From Rhodamnia argentea (lineage: Eukaryota > Streptophyta > Magnoliopsida > Myrtales > Myrtaceae), in NCBI RefSeq assembly GCF_020921035.1, contig NC_063158.1:12692001-12756000 (forward strand): a DNA stretch of 64,000 nt, in the 5' to 3' direction. Made by a program: the position numbers and the translations under genes. The notes below the pieces were generated by a model that made no database searches, was not told the DNA's origin, and saw only the letters and a list, made by a program, of their open reading frames with translations. Positions 53,101-64,000 of the stretch are shown here, in pieces (position 1 is the stretch's first letter; the number at the start of each line of letters is the position of its first letter).

Positions 53101-53827
53101 TTGATGTGGAAACCGGCATCACATATGTCTGTATCACTGCAACCGTATGGATCAATGTGGGATTGGCACACCAGATACCCATTGAGTTCGTTTCGTGGCA
53201 TGAACAAATGAGAGAGGGCATGACGAGAGGACCACTGCAAAACCTTAATATCCACGGCCCATCTAGTCCTCAAGGTGGAGCAATGTCTTGAAGCAGAGCT
53301 TGCTAAGAAGTAGGGTCATCTTATCCTCTAATGAGTCGATGGTCTGGCGGACTTGTGAGATGTATGATTGATCGGATAGCCTCCAACAATTTTTGGTGTA
53401 TAAGATAAGTTAGGAGGTAAAGTTCTGTGGGTATATGAGGATGTTTGATATGTGTAGCTTTCCTAGATTTTGGATTGTAAAATAGAATAGGAAAGCTAGG
53501 TTTGATATGAGGAGTATTAAGGGATGTACAAATGGTATGGTCTGCCCACTATATATAATAATAAGAAGGTTTGTAAATGTGTTGGAAGCTTCTATGTCTG
53601 CTAAGTAGATGGAGTAGTAAATCCTCTACGTTTAAGAATAAAGATTAGTAGAAAATAAGGAATTATACTATAATTAAATTTAGTGTCCTATAGTTGAGAA
53701 ATCGAGGGAACTAACAACTAAGGGTCTTTAGGCAACTCTATAAGAGAAAGAGACTCTCCGAAATTGAGTTAGTAAATTAGATGTCTAAGATAAAAAAAAT
53801 AACGAGGCAAGTTCTAGGGTTGTTACA
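50174..53827 (+). mobile_element. solo LTR (3654 bp), probable Ty3/gypsy type
   Basis: Starts tgtgacatcccgaattttca and ends agttctagggttgttaca, with TG...CA borders. It is flanked by the 5-bp duplication AAAAT (50169-50173 and 53828-53832). The start is nearly the same as that of the solo LTR at 20531, so the two belong to related families. No coding domains, no primer-binding site and no second LTR were found. A TATA box is visible at 51675. The part at 52140-52345 is dense in accgg/ccggt motifs. Confidence 0.85.
51675..51684 (+). promoter_or_regulatory. LTR promoter TATA box (ctataaatag)
   Basis: A near-ideal TATA box in the sequence cccactataaataggatgg, about 1.5 kb into the LTR. It marks the probable U3/R border, with transcription starting about 30 bases downstream on the plus strand. 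Confidence 0.6.
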
Positions 53828-54033
53828 AAAATGCCCTTTCTTCGACAACCGGAATGGTTACATGCTCGCCGGCCGGCCAAAAGTCCTTATTTAAGACGAT
53901 TTGACCACTTTAGTATGTTATTTGTGATGATTTGGCAATTTTATGCCCTTATTTGAAACAATATCTAGTTTATACCCTCATTTGAGAAAATGAGAATATT
54001 TTGTGCCCTTATTTGCGTTTTTCCCTAAAATCA

Positions 54034-56260
54034 ATGACATGACAAATTTAATTCTTCGTACCAACACGTTCAGGAGATCTCTTCTGAGGCCCTTTATGAA
54101 TTTTAACTGTCTTAGCTAAGATGGGCTTCCATATATTGAAAAAGTAAAATCTATCTGTACTTCTTGTGATGCCCGTGAAAATTTCTATAACGGTAAGCAC
54201 AATTTTTTTTGGTTTCTTTTGTTTTGTTCAACCTTGTGCGGCAAACAACGCAAGAGACCTGCATGAAAAATGCAGTGTGTATGTATGTATGTATGTATGT
54301 ATGCTAGGAAGGGCTAAATCCTTGGTTGGTAATGAATTTGGATTGCAAAAAATAAATGGGCCAGTTACAAATTCGTGAAGGCTTGGACTCATCATCTAGC
54401 CCACCAAATGGGAATGCGCATGGGCTTTTGAAAAGAGTTATATGGATAGTGGGCCGGCCACGGAGGGGATTCCAAAGGAAGTCTAGGGCATTTCCCAACC
54501 ATAATAAAGGAAGTCCTTCGCTTGATCAACCAATAAAACCTTGCTGTCGCTACAAGATTTGGGCTCCAACGAGGAAGGGAGTTTTGGATGGTCCGCCGGC
54601 AAAGACAATTTTAGTTTATCCAAGTCAATCCACGCTTGCAAAAATATTTCAATGTTTAAAGAATATTATTAAAATGGGAAACTTGGCATGATGGGTGACT
54701 AGGGTAACGTACTCCAATTCCTTCGGAAATGATAAGATCTCCGGGAGAGGACATGAGGCATTCTGCCTATGGTGTGTATACGTTAAGTGTGTGTTCTCCA
54801 TCTTAGTTTCGACTTACCATAGGCGAAGGAACGAAATGGCATCTCGCTTAGTCATGCGTGCAATACTGCTCTTGGGTGAAAGAATGTCCACGCCTAGACT
54901 GATAGAACAAGCGAGCTCTTTAGTACGCTCGAGGCAAACACAAAAATAGAGTTAGAGTTGGAGAGCAAAAGACCGGAAGCGAGTTGCCAAGCAATTTGTT
55001 AGCATTAGTCTCGCAAGCCAATCGGTCTATCATCATGCTAGAGTTATTTCAGTTAGAGGAGAATCGGCTAAAACAGAGAAAGGTTTGTAATACATTTATT
55101 TCACGGAAAACTTCATGATAATGGAAATTATCTCTCATGGAACAAGGAAAATATATAGTTTTCATTTGTTTGGTAGTTTAGAGAAAGTGATTTCCTTCTT
55201 GGCAGAAGAGGAAGTCGTTTTTCCAATATAAACTTGTTATTTTCCGTCTATGAAAAACTGTTCTACAAATCGATTAGTTTTCTGTCTTCTAAAATCCATC
55301 CTAGTGGATACAGCTATTGCCTATAACTTTATTTGTTATGTGGCTTACCCTTTTCTACATATTTATTATACCGAACATTGTTATGATATGATTGCGATCC
55401 ACGCTAAAACAGTCATTTACCCCTAGATGTCCTATCAAGTTGCCAAAAAGCATCCAATGTGACATTTGATGTGCGAATTGTGAGAAGGCAACAGTGGACT
55501 GGTTATTCCACCGGAACAATAGCTATTTTCTAGTTTGGTTGGAAGAAGAATCTAATGGTTATGTCAAGACAACGTAGCTATTAGTAACCGGAATTTCGTT
55601 GGCAATAAGCAAGGAAAAATATAAAGGAAAATGACGATAAAACCCCTTGAAGAGATACAATCAAACCTAATTCGTTATATTCCATACTTTCAAGAGAAAA
55701 TACTAGAATTTATGGATAATTGTAAGCTCTGATTTCTAATAACCATCATTTCGGTTTACCACCACAGTCTATTACCCTTTGTCATCATAATTCTACCATG
55801 CGTAAATACGTTTAAACTACAAAATTACTTTTCAAAAATATACTGTGTAAAAATAGATGATAATTTGAGAGTAGTGATATTTAAAAAAAAAATTACTGGA
55901 CTTTTATACAATAGTAATTACAAATTAGAAGATATGATTGTTACGATATAGTATCACTGTATTATGATAAATCATTTCATATATGATAAATTGTCATATT
56001 ATCGCGTAGTGCGTGCTTAAACTATTTAATAGACTTATAGCCATGAACTAAGATTCAATTACGCATTAAAACAAGCCTTAAAAATTTGGTTAGAGGAACC
56101 GTTTCTTCTATCATCTGGATAGTGATACATCATCATGCGATTCTTCTTTTAAAAACATACGGGGCAAATTTGTTTTGGTTAGGAGTAAAATGTGCTTGGG
56201 ACGAGTAGCAAGCCAAACATGTAGTTGTACTTTTGCTACAATAAATGTTTAGAATTGGTC
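54034..56260. other. AT-rich region with unassigned frames
   Basis: Plus-strand frames at 54356-54691 (111 codons) and 54695-54949 (84 codons) follow each other closely, but no family signature is visible and codon content looks ordinary. A tatg microsatellite (about 54279-54304) precedes them. The remainder is AT-rich with no recognisable feature. Confidence 0.4.
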
Positions 56261-56269
56261 TTTATCTTC

Positions 56270-56670
56270 TTTTTTTTATAAGTGCATTGAAGGTTCTAAA
56301 ACTTATCGCGGAAATACAATTGAGTCCTAAAACTTTTAAAAAGTGCAGTCGAGTCATAAAACTTGTCACAAAAGTGCAATGAAATCCTACAACTTTCAAA
56401 AAATACAGTTGAGTCTTAAAACTTATTAAATTGGTGCAATCAATCCTAAAATTTGTTAGCATTTTTCATTTATCAAGTTGGACGGAGTTAATAAAAGGAC
56501 TTGATTATATCAACTTGATAAGTTTTATGACTTGATTATACTTTTTGAAAGTTTTAGGATTCAATTGCACTTTTCATGATAAGTTTTAGGATTTGATTGC
56601 ACTTTTTGAAGGTTTTAAAACTCAATTGCACTTTTATGACAAGTTTTAAGACTTCTAGTACACTTATCTT
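56270..56670. mobile_element. small foldback element
   Basis: About 400 bp made almost wholly of two inverted arms, each a run of variants of 'cctaaaactt-caaaagtgcaattgagt'. The centre contains ttggacggagttaataa. The arms are related to those of the element at 57268-58306, so it looks like a core-less relative. Confidence 0.6.
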
Positions 56671-57267
56671 TCTTTTTTTCACGGTAACGCCTGAAGGAGA
56701 TAAGTATGCCAGCTGTTTTCCCCATCCTTTTTTACTTATGAAAGAACACATTAGTCATTTTCCCATTCAGTCGTCGACAACGTACTTTAGTCCTATGACC
56801 AATCAATTTGTGATTTGCGTGACAACATACTCACATGATTTGAAGTATAATATATATTTGCTTTAATGGTTGGGTGATATTTGGATAAATTTTCACATAC
56901 CTCGGTTGGTCCACCTCCTTGCGCGATCTTAAAGGTTGCACTCACCCACTTTGACTTTATTTTTGTGCTCCCAACAAACATTGAATCGAGACCTCAGCAA
57001 ACAATCAATATATATATATAGAGTGACATTTGATCCATAAAATCAGATGATAAAGAATTTTTTTATCTTACATAATGCAAAAAATAAAAATTTTCGTGAC
57101 AATTTTTAGCGAAGACACAAATATCATCACTGAAAGTTTTTTTTTTTTTTTTGGGGTTAAGAAATCATCACTGAAAGTTAATAACATGACAAATGACTAT
57201 TTTGTGGCCTTTGTCCTAACAATTGGGTGACAGTTTCATATTGTATCATATAAAAGTGCCCGAGATA

Positions 57268-58306
57268 GGTTCACCATAAGTCCTAAAACTTATCACAAAA
57301 GTGCAATTGAATCCTAAAACTTTCAAAAATTGCAATTGAGTCCTTCTATTAGCTCCGTCCAATTTGGCTAACAGAAAATGATGACGTGGCTTTTTAATAT
57401 TCTCTCTCTCCTACGTGATTAATGACGTGGCTAATATGATGTTGTTTTGGTCAAAATCTATTTTTTTTCATATAATTTTTATTTAAATTAATTTAAAAAA
57501 GTAACTTTAAAAAAAAAAAACCAAAGCAGAACTAGCGGCGAGGGAGCCCTCTCTGCCGCCGTCCCACTACCTCCGGAAAGGGCTGGCGATGGTGGGGAAG
57601 TGGTCGGTAGGGGTCACCAGGCCCTGACCAGGGGCCGACTGGGCCTTGTCCAGATCTGCAGCGACTGTTCTCTAGTTGATAGCTCTGCAGTCTCAAGCTT
57701 GTCTGCTAAGAATAAAAGCAATCTGAATCTAAAGGCTACTGAATTGAGGCTTGGTCTCCTTGGATCTCAATCTCCTGAAAGAGAAGGAAAAATGTGCTTG
57801 CTGAGTTCTGGAAAACTTGACGAGGAGCGATTGTTTCCTTGCTTCTTTCGTAGGATGGGATCTGCTTGTTGCTACAGAAGAATATTGCTTCAAGTCTAAA
57901 TATACCGAGGGAGAATGGATGTTTCATGTCGGTGAACTCGCCCACCACTTTCCCACCCATCGCCAACCCTTTCCGGCGATGGTGTGGCGGCGGCGGCAAG
58001 GGCCCTTGCCTGCTGGTTCTGCTTTTGGTTGCTCTTTTTTTTTTTAAAGCTTATTTTTAAAATCAATTAAAGTAAAAATTATATTAAAAGTTAGATTTTG
58101 ATCAAAACAATATCGTTTTAGCCATGTCATCGTCACTTAGGCGAGAGAAAATATTAAAACAAGGCACGTCAATATTTTTCGTTAGTTAAATTGAACGGAG
58201 TTAATAGAATGACTCGATTGGACCAATTTGACAAGTTTAGGACTCGATTGCACTTTTTGCAAGTTTTAGAACTCAATTGCACTTTCATGACAAGTTTTAT
58301 GATTTC
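57268..58306. mobile_element. TIR element with captured Aux/IAA fragment
   Basis: The left arm starts near aagtcctaaaacttatcaca and continues with agtgcaattgaatcctaaaa, gctccgtccaatttggctaa and gatgacgtggc. The right arm carries the inverted equivalents (gttaaattgaacggagttaa, actcgattgcactttttgca, gacaagttttatgatttc). Inside these, a GC-rich inner inverted pair (ctccggaaagggctggcgat at about 57570, its complement at about 57960) flanks the captured sequence. Borders are approximate to a few bases. No transposase, no certain target duplication. Confidence 0.7.
57675..57930 (+). pseudogene. captured Aux/IAA repressor fragment (domain I, IAA27/PAP2-like)
   Basis: The frame starting in the left core reads SSAVSSLSAKNKSNLNLKAT and ELRLGLLGSQSPERE. 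This is the Aux/IAA domain I region, whose usual form is LNLKATELRLGLPGSxSPER. It continues MCLLSSGKLDEERLFP, similar to the stretch after domain I in IAA8/9/27-type proteins. The EAR repressor motif LxLxLPG has become LRLGLLG, losing the conserved Pro. After LFP the frame breaks: the match resumes about two bases out of frame as DGICLLLQKNIASS (57854 on), with a TAG just before it. Domains II to IV are absent. It is clearly a decayed piece, not a working repressor. Confidence 0.7.
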
Positions 58307-58474
58307 TTGTGATCATATTCCAAAAGTGCACATTCGTCTCAAAATGGTGATAACTATTGACAATTGTGTATTGTCGTCAATTATAATTGTCTTTCAAACC
58401 CGCCAACCCAAAATTTTAATGTGTGGGTTCACCCCAAATCTTTTGCGACATAATACTTTATGCTTTTAGTGAAA

Positions 58475-59165
58475 ATTATTCAAAAAGTTCTAAACCTATT
58501 GCACGGCAACTAATGTAGTCCTAAACCTTTTGAATATTTGTCACTTTAGTCTTAAAACTTTTAACGATTCTCCAATGTAGTCCTTTCCGTTAATTTTGCT
58601 TGGAAATCGCTGACGTGGCAGTATGTACCGTGGCCGGCGCCAACATTGTTAATTTCTAATTTACAAGAAATCCAATTCTTTTATCAATATATATAGACTT
58701 TTTTATTTTTTCTTTTCTTTTATTTTCTTTGTTCTTCACGGGACCGGCGGGGCCGGTGAACCTCACTAGCCCATGGTCGAGGGCCATAAAGCCCTCGCCC
58801 GGGCCCTCACTGGCCATAGTGAGGGCTGCAAACCTCACACCTAGCTAGGGGATGTCGTTAGCCCTCGGAAAGAAAAAAAAAAGAAAAAAATCCATAAATG
58901 TTTTCGAAGTTTTATAAAAAAAATCAAAACATTAACCACGTCGATCTTGACCGCGTCAAGTAGGATGACGGCATTGATCGGATCGGCACATTAGCGATTT
59001 CCAATTAAAATTAGTCAGAATGATTATATTGGTAATTCGTTAAAAGACTTAGGACTAAATTGACAAATATTCAAAAGGTTTAGGACTAAATTAGCACAAT
59101 TAAAAAGTTCACGACTAAACTAGCCACCGTACAGTAGGTTTAAGATTTTTTGGATGGTTTTCCCC
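58475..59165. mobile_element. TIR element with GC-rich core
   Basis: The left arm (58475 to about 58640) reads caaaaagttctaaacc, tgcacggcaactaatgtagt, cctaaaccttttgaatattt and ggaaatcgctgacgtgg. The right arm (about 58975-59165) has the complements (gcgatttccaattaaaatta, caaatattcaaaaggtttag, gccaccgtacagtaggttta). The core at 58740-58870 is GC-rich (gggaccggcggggccggtga, gccctcgcccgggccctc). No target duplication was confirmed and no coding capacity is present. Confidence 0.65.
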
Positions 59166-59169
59166 ATTT

Positions 59170-60233
59170 TTTTTCTTTCGATGAAGATATTTCGTTATAG
59201 AAACAATAAACTCTTTCTCTAACAAAATCCTTTATCACAAACCAATTCTGGTTTTTAAATTTTAAATTTATTAGCTTAGAAACATTTTAATATAATAATT
59301 TTTTTGACACAATTTTAATATAATAATTTATTGGCCATATTATGTTCTGATTCTTTCTTGTAAATTTTCATCAAAGTATTGCTGACTCTAGTATTTTATT
59401 GTAATATATTGTTGTAAGATGTAAATATAAGTTTAAGGCTCCGTTTGTTTAGCGGGAAATTGAATGATTTATAAATTATTATTCTAAAATTATCACTTGT
59501 ATCGTTCTAAACAATTAGCCAATGACAAGAGTTTCATTATCAGCAGTGATTTATGTTTATACATTTTCGTGACCATGAAACTTTTCTTTTTAGTTCGTTC
59601 ATTTTTATAAGCGATACGAGTAATCATTTTAAAAAAAATATTTTAAGAAAAATCACTTATTTTTTGCGAAATAAATACGCACGAATGGTATGTTGAAAAA
59701 TGCGACAGGAGGGAGGAGCCGCGAGCTGAGTTTGAGCCGTCAAACACCAATCCCTTGGCACGGTTGTTTGCGTCACGCAATTGGACGCGGTCGGGGTTTC
59801 TTCCACGGATCAACTCGCTCGGGGTTTCTTCCAACCCTGTCACCTGCAAACACATTGAACGACAATGCGTCGTTTGTGATGTAACTAGCCGTCTGTCGTT
59901 CCTCGGAAGAGGAAAGGGAAAGATTGTCGAAACACCATGTTGGAAATTGACTTCTTTCGTCTAAGAAACCAAGCAATAGAGCACGCACGTAGCGCCAGCT
60001 CATGCAAGGATAAAAACAATAATAAAAGATTCTTGAATAGACAAAGAATGCATGACGTTTTAAGGTTTGATCCATTTTAGGATTTGGTGGGATGGGAGGG
60101 GAAAGATGCGATATGTGGAAAGGGTGAGACGTTTCAAAAAGCACCTTCTAGTTATCTTAATCAACTTCTGTATTGCGAATTCTTTATGGGTAAGTTGAGT
60201 TCATTACATCGTGAATTGGCACGCAATGCTCCT
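59170..60233. other. spacer with a partial foldback motif
   Basis: ggctccgtttgtttagcggg at about 59440 resembles the left end of common plant foldback elements, and tttttgcgaaataaatacgc at about 59660 a decayed right end. 59700-59960 is a more GC-balanced stretch with overlapping frames on both strands and no family signature. Confidence 0.4.
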
Positions 60234-61680
60234 GCCAGAGCAATGTAGACTTAATGCCGGAACGTCTTGTCGCCTTCAATCATGTATACGTGCAATGAAG
60301 GTAAAAATATGCATAATCTTAAGAGATACGAAAAATCAATCGTAAAATTCTCAATGCAAGTGTACGCGCCAATGAACGTGTCGAACAAGTAATATAATGA
60401 TGAGAAAAGATATCGTCCGATAGAGATTGATGATTAATAAACTAATTAAATACTAAAAAGGGACTAATTCTAAAATTTATCTAACAAATAAAAATAGAAT
60501 TGAAAATAATATAAAATTGTCAATCTTAAAAGCGAAAGTTCGAAAATAGATGCAGTAAATCAATCAAATAAATACGTTAGAGCATCCGATTTTACCATAA
60601 CCACTAGATATGAATTTCAGATCATTATGCATACTAGAATGATATCAAATATGTGATAGCGGAATTTTCTCTTCTATTTACTATCTTTTCTTTAGGTGGT
60701 ATAGTAAACCTACTCAATTTATCAATCCACCATATCTCTATGTGAATTTAAATAAACATAAGTGCATTAAAATTTGTGAATATTATTGATTTACAATGAA
60801 TCTTTTGGATCACTTTATCACCGAAAGACACACAATTAACATGACATATTTCTATCCACATTTAATTCATGGTTATATATTATAAGGTACAATTGTATAT
60901 TATCACTTTTTAGTCTCAAACATGCACATCAGATCATTTAAATGGTGGCTAGTCACTTAAAAGTATTAAGCACAATAATATATAATTCACATGAATGAAA
61001 TCACTTGTAGTAGGCTACATCGAGAAAATTAGAACATAATAGAAGAAGAAATGAAAATATAAACTAAACCCAACATCTTAAATCAAAGAACAAGAGTTGT
61101 GTCACCACTTTCATCTCTTCTCTTCAAAATACTTGAAAATCTCCAAGAACAATAAAAGAACAATAAAAAACCTTGACGTCTTTTGAAGCTCTCAAAGTTG
61201 TCCTACTTATAGGATAACATCCAAGACTCCTAAAAATAAATAAATCCATAAGGATGACATTAAGAGCTCCTAAAAATAAACAAATTCCTAAGCATAACAT
61301 TAAGAGTTCCTAAAACAAAGGCAATACCTAATTTTTTGCATAAAATTAGGCAATAAATCACAGAACTTCTGGTTTGGTCTCTATCTTCTAACGATTTTGT
61401 ATGTGGCATCTTGATTTCCTTCTTTTTTCCTTATTTTCTCCATATCTTATTATCCTGCATAAACAAGGAAATTTTGAATCAATAGAAGAAAATCCAAATA
61501 TTTTCTCACAACTATCACATTATTTGTTGCTTAAAATAGGTAAAATAACTTTATTTTCATAAACTTATCACCAGAGCATTGTGGACTTAATGCCGGAACG
61601 GTCTTGTGGCCTTCAATCACATATATGCACAATCAAGAAAAATATATGCACAATCTTAAGAGATAAGAAGAATCAATTGA
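60234..61680. repeat. ~105-bp direct repeats flanking a 1.2-kb AT-rich segment
   Basis: ccagagca(a/t)tgt(a/g)gacttaatgccggaac occurs at 60235 and 61571. The copies stay similar for about 105 bases to cttaagagata(c/a)gaa(a/g)aatcaat(c/t)g. The 1.2 kb between them ends with a plus-strand string that on the minus strand reads tgataagtttatgaaaataa. This resembles an LTR start, so the segment may be a minus-strand solo LTR, but no 5-bp duplication was proved. Confidence 0.55.
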
Positions 61681-61739
61681 GATTTAGAGAATCTCCTAGA
61701 TGTGGATGAATCCGTAATATCCTTTCACACTCAAGGTGA

Positions 61740-62420
61740 TGTAACTTAAGATGATATGGAAGAAAGTCAATTGAGTTTGAGGAAATTATCCACAACGCTC
61801 GAGTAGATGTGCCTTAGTGAAGACATCAACAATCTGATCAACCGATGAAGTAGAGGTGAAACGAATAGTGCCACGAAGTTTGTGATATTATATAAAATGA
61901 CGGTCACTTTAATGTGCTTGGTACGCTCGTGGAAAAGACCATCATGTGCTATTCAAATAGCACTCTGGTTGTCGTGATAAATGATTGACCCACCATTATG
62001 AAGGACTCCTATGTGTTCTAGTAACCATCGCAACCATAATAATTTCAATATTGTATCAGCAAGAGCATAGTATTCGGATTATATACTAGATCGAGTGATG
62101 ATAGTTTTTTTTTTTTTTTTTGCAATGCCATGAGATAACCGAGTTACCTAGAAAGAAGCAGTAACTTGTGGTTGACATAACGAAGAATTTGTATGACTGC
62201 AGCCAAGTAAGTTGTACGTAGCGTGGTCATAAACTGATGAATAATGGGAAAAGTACAAGGGATGTCAAGACGAGCAATGATGAGGTACACAAGATCGCCA
62301 ATTAATTATCGATAGAGTGTAAGTTCCGAAGATGAGTCTCATCTTTGTAATCAAATTTAGCATTAGTCTCACTGGAAATTTTAGCGATCTTCTCATCAAC
62401 TAAGTCCTACTCTAGAAAGA
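61740..62420 (-). pseudogene. Ty1/copia reverse transcriptase end and RNase H, decayed
   Basis: Read on the minus strand, 62350 to about 62150 gives the end of the RT region (LIGDLVYLIIARLDI, then FMTTLRTTYLAAVIQILRYV). Then 62080 to 61790 gives RNase H: SEYYALADTILKLLWLRWLL, EHIGVLHNGGSIIYHDNQSA, IAHDGLFHERTKHIKV. The YxDNxSA and HERTKHI motifs are hallmarks of copia RNase H. Several in-frame stops and at least one frame change are visible. The gag, protease and integrase regions were not found in the window. Confidence 0.75.
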
Positions 62421-62689
62421 AAATCAATGACATTTTTTCGATTGAGAAAGTTAATAACCAGAGAAAACCTAGCAAATAGTCAAGATGTTCTTCTTTTCAA
62501 ACTATTGATTGAGATGCCGCTGGACCTTAGGTGATGCCGTTATGATCATCGCCCACGAAATACATTTCAACTTACAACCTTCATTTAGAATCTTGGGAGG
62601 ATTTTCGAAAAGGAACGCCTTATGACGAGGATTTGAAATCCTTTACTCCGATTTAGATCTAGATTCATTTGGCACAATAAGATTTTTCT

Positions 62690-64000
62690 GTTGGGAAAAA
62701 TTGCCGGTTGACTTTGAAGTTGACAAAACAATCCATATTCTCTAATATATGAGTTAATGCAATGAAATACTTATTTTGCATATTGTCCTAATGTATATTC
62801 TAGTGTTAAAGAATGGTTACACATGATTGAATCTGCAGGGTAAGGCTCGGACAATGTCTAAGATTTTCGGACGCTATTTGAAGAGCTCGGACGTTAATAC
62901 GAAGCTCAAGCTCCGAGAAAGTATTTCATGTGCAACGACCAAAATATTATGAGATATCTTCGAGATGATTTAATTGAGAATATATACCATCACAATAGCT
63001 AGCAAATCAAGTTGGGTTCGCTCTTGAAGATGATCAATTATGAAGATAAATCAAGGACATGGATTAAGGGAGACAAGGATGACTAACTTTATGAAGAAAT
63101 CTATATATGGAAACACAAGATCATAATTATATGGACGATTTGATCTAATGGAAGATTCTTTCTTTGGTTAACCTCAACGGCTACGAGATCTTTATATACA
63201 ATCTTGTCCAAATAGGAAGTTTGGAGAGTGATTCTCTGGAGATCTTGCAACGGGCATTTGGAGGAGAAGTATAAAAGGAGACCTCAAGGCTAAACAACAA
63301 ACACAAGAGAGAGTTGAATCTTAAATTTCAAGATCAAGAGAGTGTCACATCATTCATATATTCTTGATCCAAACACTGTAATACTTAGAGAAATTCGTTC
63401 AAGTGTGTGCATGATAGATGGGAAGTCTATTGACTCGAGAATCATCATCGAATCGTAACCTCTTAGCTATTTACTAGTGGAATCCAACCGATTGGCTGCT
63501 AGAATGAAGAAGTAGACATAGGCTTGAATAAAGCCGAAATACTATAAACAATCTATGCAAATTTGCTATCCCTTCATCTCCTTGTCATTTTAATTTTATA
63601 GTTGCATTGTGCACGTTGCCGAATACGAGGATGTTTCAGATCTTGCTATCGATCATACTTTAAAATAAGATATGAGCTTACTTGTTTAAATTCCATATTG
63701 ATTTCAAAAGCTGTTTGAAATCACCTACTCACCTCCTCCTAAGTGATAAAGCTAGCCCAACATTTTCAAGTCAGTACCTATTACTTCGACCATTTATTGC
63801 TTCATGCAATATGATAACGACTTGACAAAAAATAGTCTATTGTCCAACTTTGCTTGGCATCTAAATTCCCGTTCCATTTGATTCTTTCGCATTTTTAAAA
63901 ATCAAACTTGAATTCTATCGGCTAATGGACAATGTGTCATTAGTGAGACAATAGCTCTCTCTCCCATTAGAGGATGAGTAGAGCTAGACCACTTTCTACA
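62690..64000 (+). mobile_element. LTR-like sequence with TATA box, probably retrotransposon derived
   Basis: At 63270-63277 there is tataaaag, followed by gagacctcaaggctaaacaa and then acaaacacaagag. This layout is typical of the U3/R part of plant copia-type LTRs. Borders, target duplication and any internal coding region were not found, and the window ends here. It may be unrelated to the copia remnant on the minus strand. Confidence 0.35.

Larger units (their letters stand above)
49690..54033. mobile_element. TIR element split by a solo LTR
   Basis: The left arm (about 49690-49905) carries phrases such as ttcttaaataaaggtttgaa, ttatttcaaataa, aaattgccatatcg and aagggcattttcc. Their inverted counterparts appear at about 53833-54033 (gaaaatgagaata, ttgaaacaatatct, ttggcaattttatg, aaaatgccctttc). 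A GC-rich core piece (49985-50090, cgccgcccaagcc and gggtcgcccgcccaaccctcg) lies next to the left arm. The solo LTR at 50174-53827 interrupts the element. Without it the element would be about 690 bp, like the others in the window. Outer ends are approximate; no target duplication was found. Confidence 0.6.

Overview
The window is nuclear DNA from a flowering plant, most likely a eudicot. The genes have many short GT-AG exons separated by AT-rich introns, two products carry plastid transit peptides, and the families found (KAS I, a nuclear Ycf23, an HMG-box protein, eL20/RPL18a and its membrane neighbour, Alfin-like, Aux/IAA) are typical of land plants. Genus cannot be fixed by reading; Myrtales is only a guess. 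There is no sign of a bacterial or organellar block.

Layout. 1-2 kb: a terminal-inverted-repeat (TIR) element carrying a captured gene piece. 3.5-3.8 kb: an intronless gene for a small C-terminally anchored membrane protein (+). 8.5-11.6 kb: nuclear Ycf23/DUF561 gene, nine exons (+). 12.7-18.9 kb: HMGB14-like HMG-box gene, five exons (-). 20-24 kb: a tandem array of units of about 210-230 bp, split by a 3.1-kb solo LTR with 5-bp target duplication. 24.8-29.4 kb: two tandem Alfin-like pseudogenes; the first holds a Mutator-like element with 9-bp duplication. 32.3-32.8 kb: a hAT-type MITE with perfect 8-bp duplication. 33.6-39.8 kb: plastid KAS I, seven exons, 472 aa (+). 41.8-44.6 kb: ribosomal protein eL20/RPL18a, four coding exons, 178 aa (-). 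46.4-48.8 kb: the unrelated 'RPL18a-like' membrane protein, four exons, 160 aa (-). 49.7-54.0 kb: a TIR element split by a second 3.65-kb solo LTR. 56.2-59.2 kb: a cluster of foldback/TIR elements, one with a captured Aux/IAA domain I fragment. 60.2-64 kb: decayed retrotransposon sequence, including a Ty1/copia RT-RNase H remnant (-).

The five multi-exon genes were assembled by hand. In each, the chosen GT-AG junctions keep phase through every exon and the joined protein matches its family in order and length. They do not form a pathway: KAS I extends acyl-ACP in plastids, Ycf23 is a plastid protein of unknown activity, HMGB14 is a chromatin protein, eL20 is a cytosolic ribosomal protein, and the small TM protein and the RPL18a-like protein are membrane proteins of unknown function.

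Much of the rest is mobile DNA. The main observations are: two independent gene-fragment captures inside TIR elements, one of Aux/IAA; several elements sharing an AT-rich arm / GC-rich core design; two giant solo LTRs whose target duplications give insertion order; and an Alfin-like pair that has lost the PHD finger. I found no convincing new multi-gene system.
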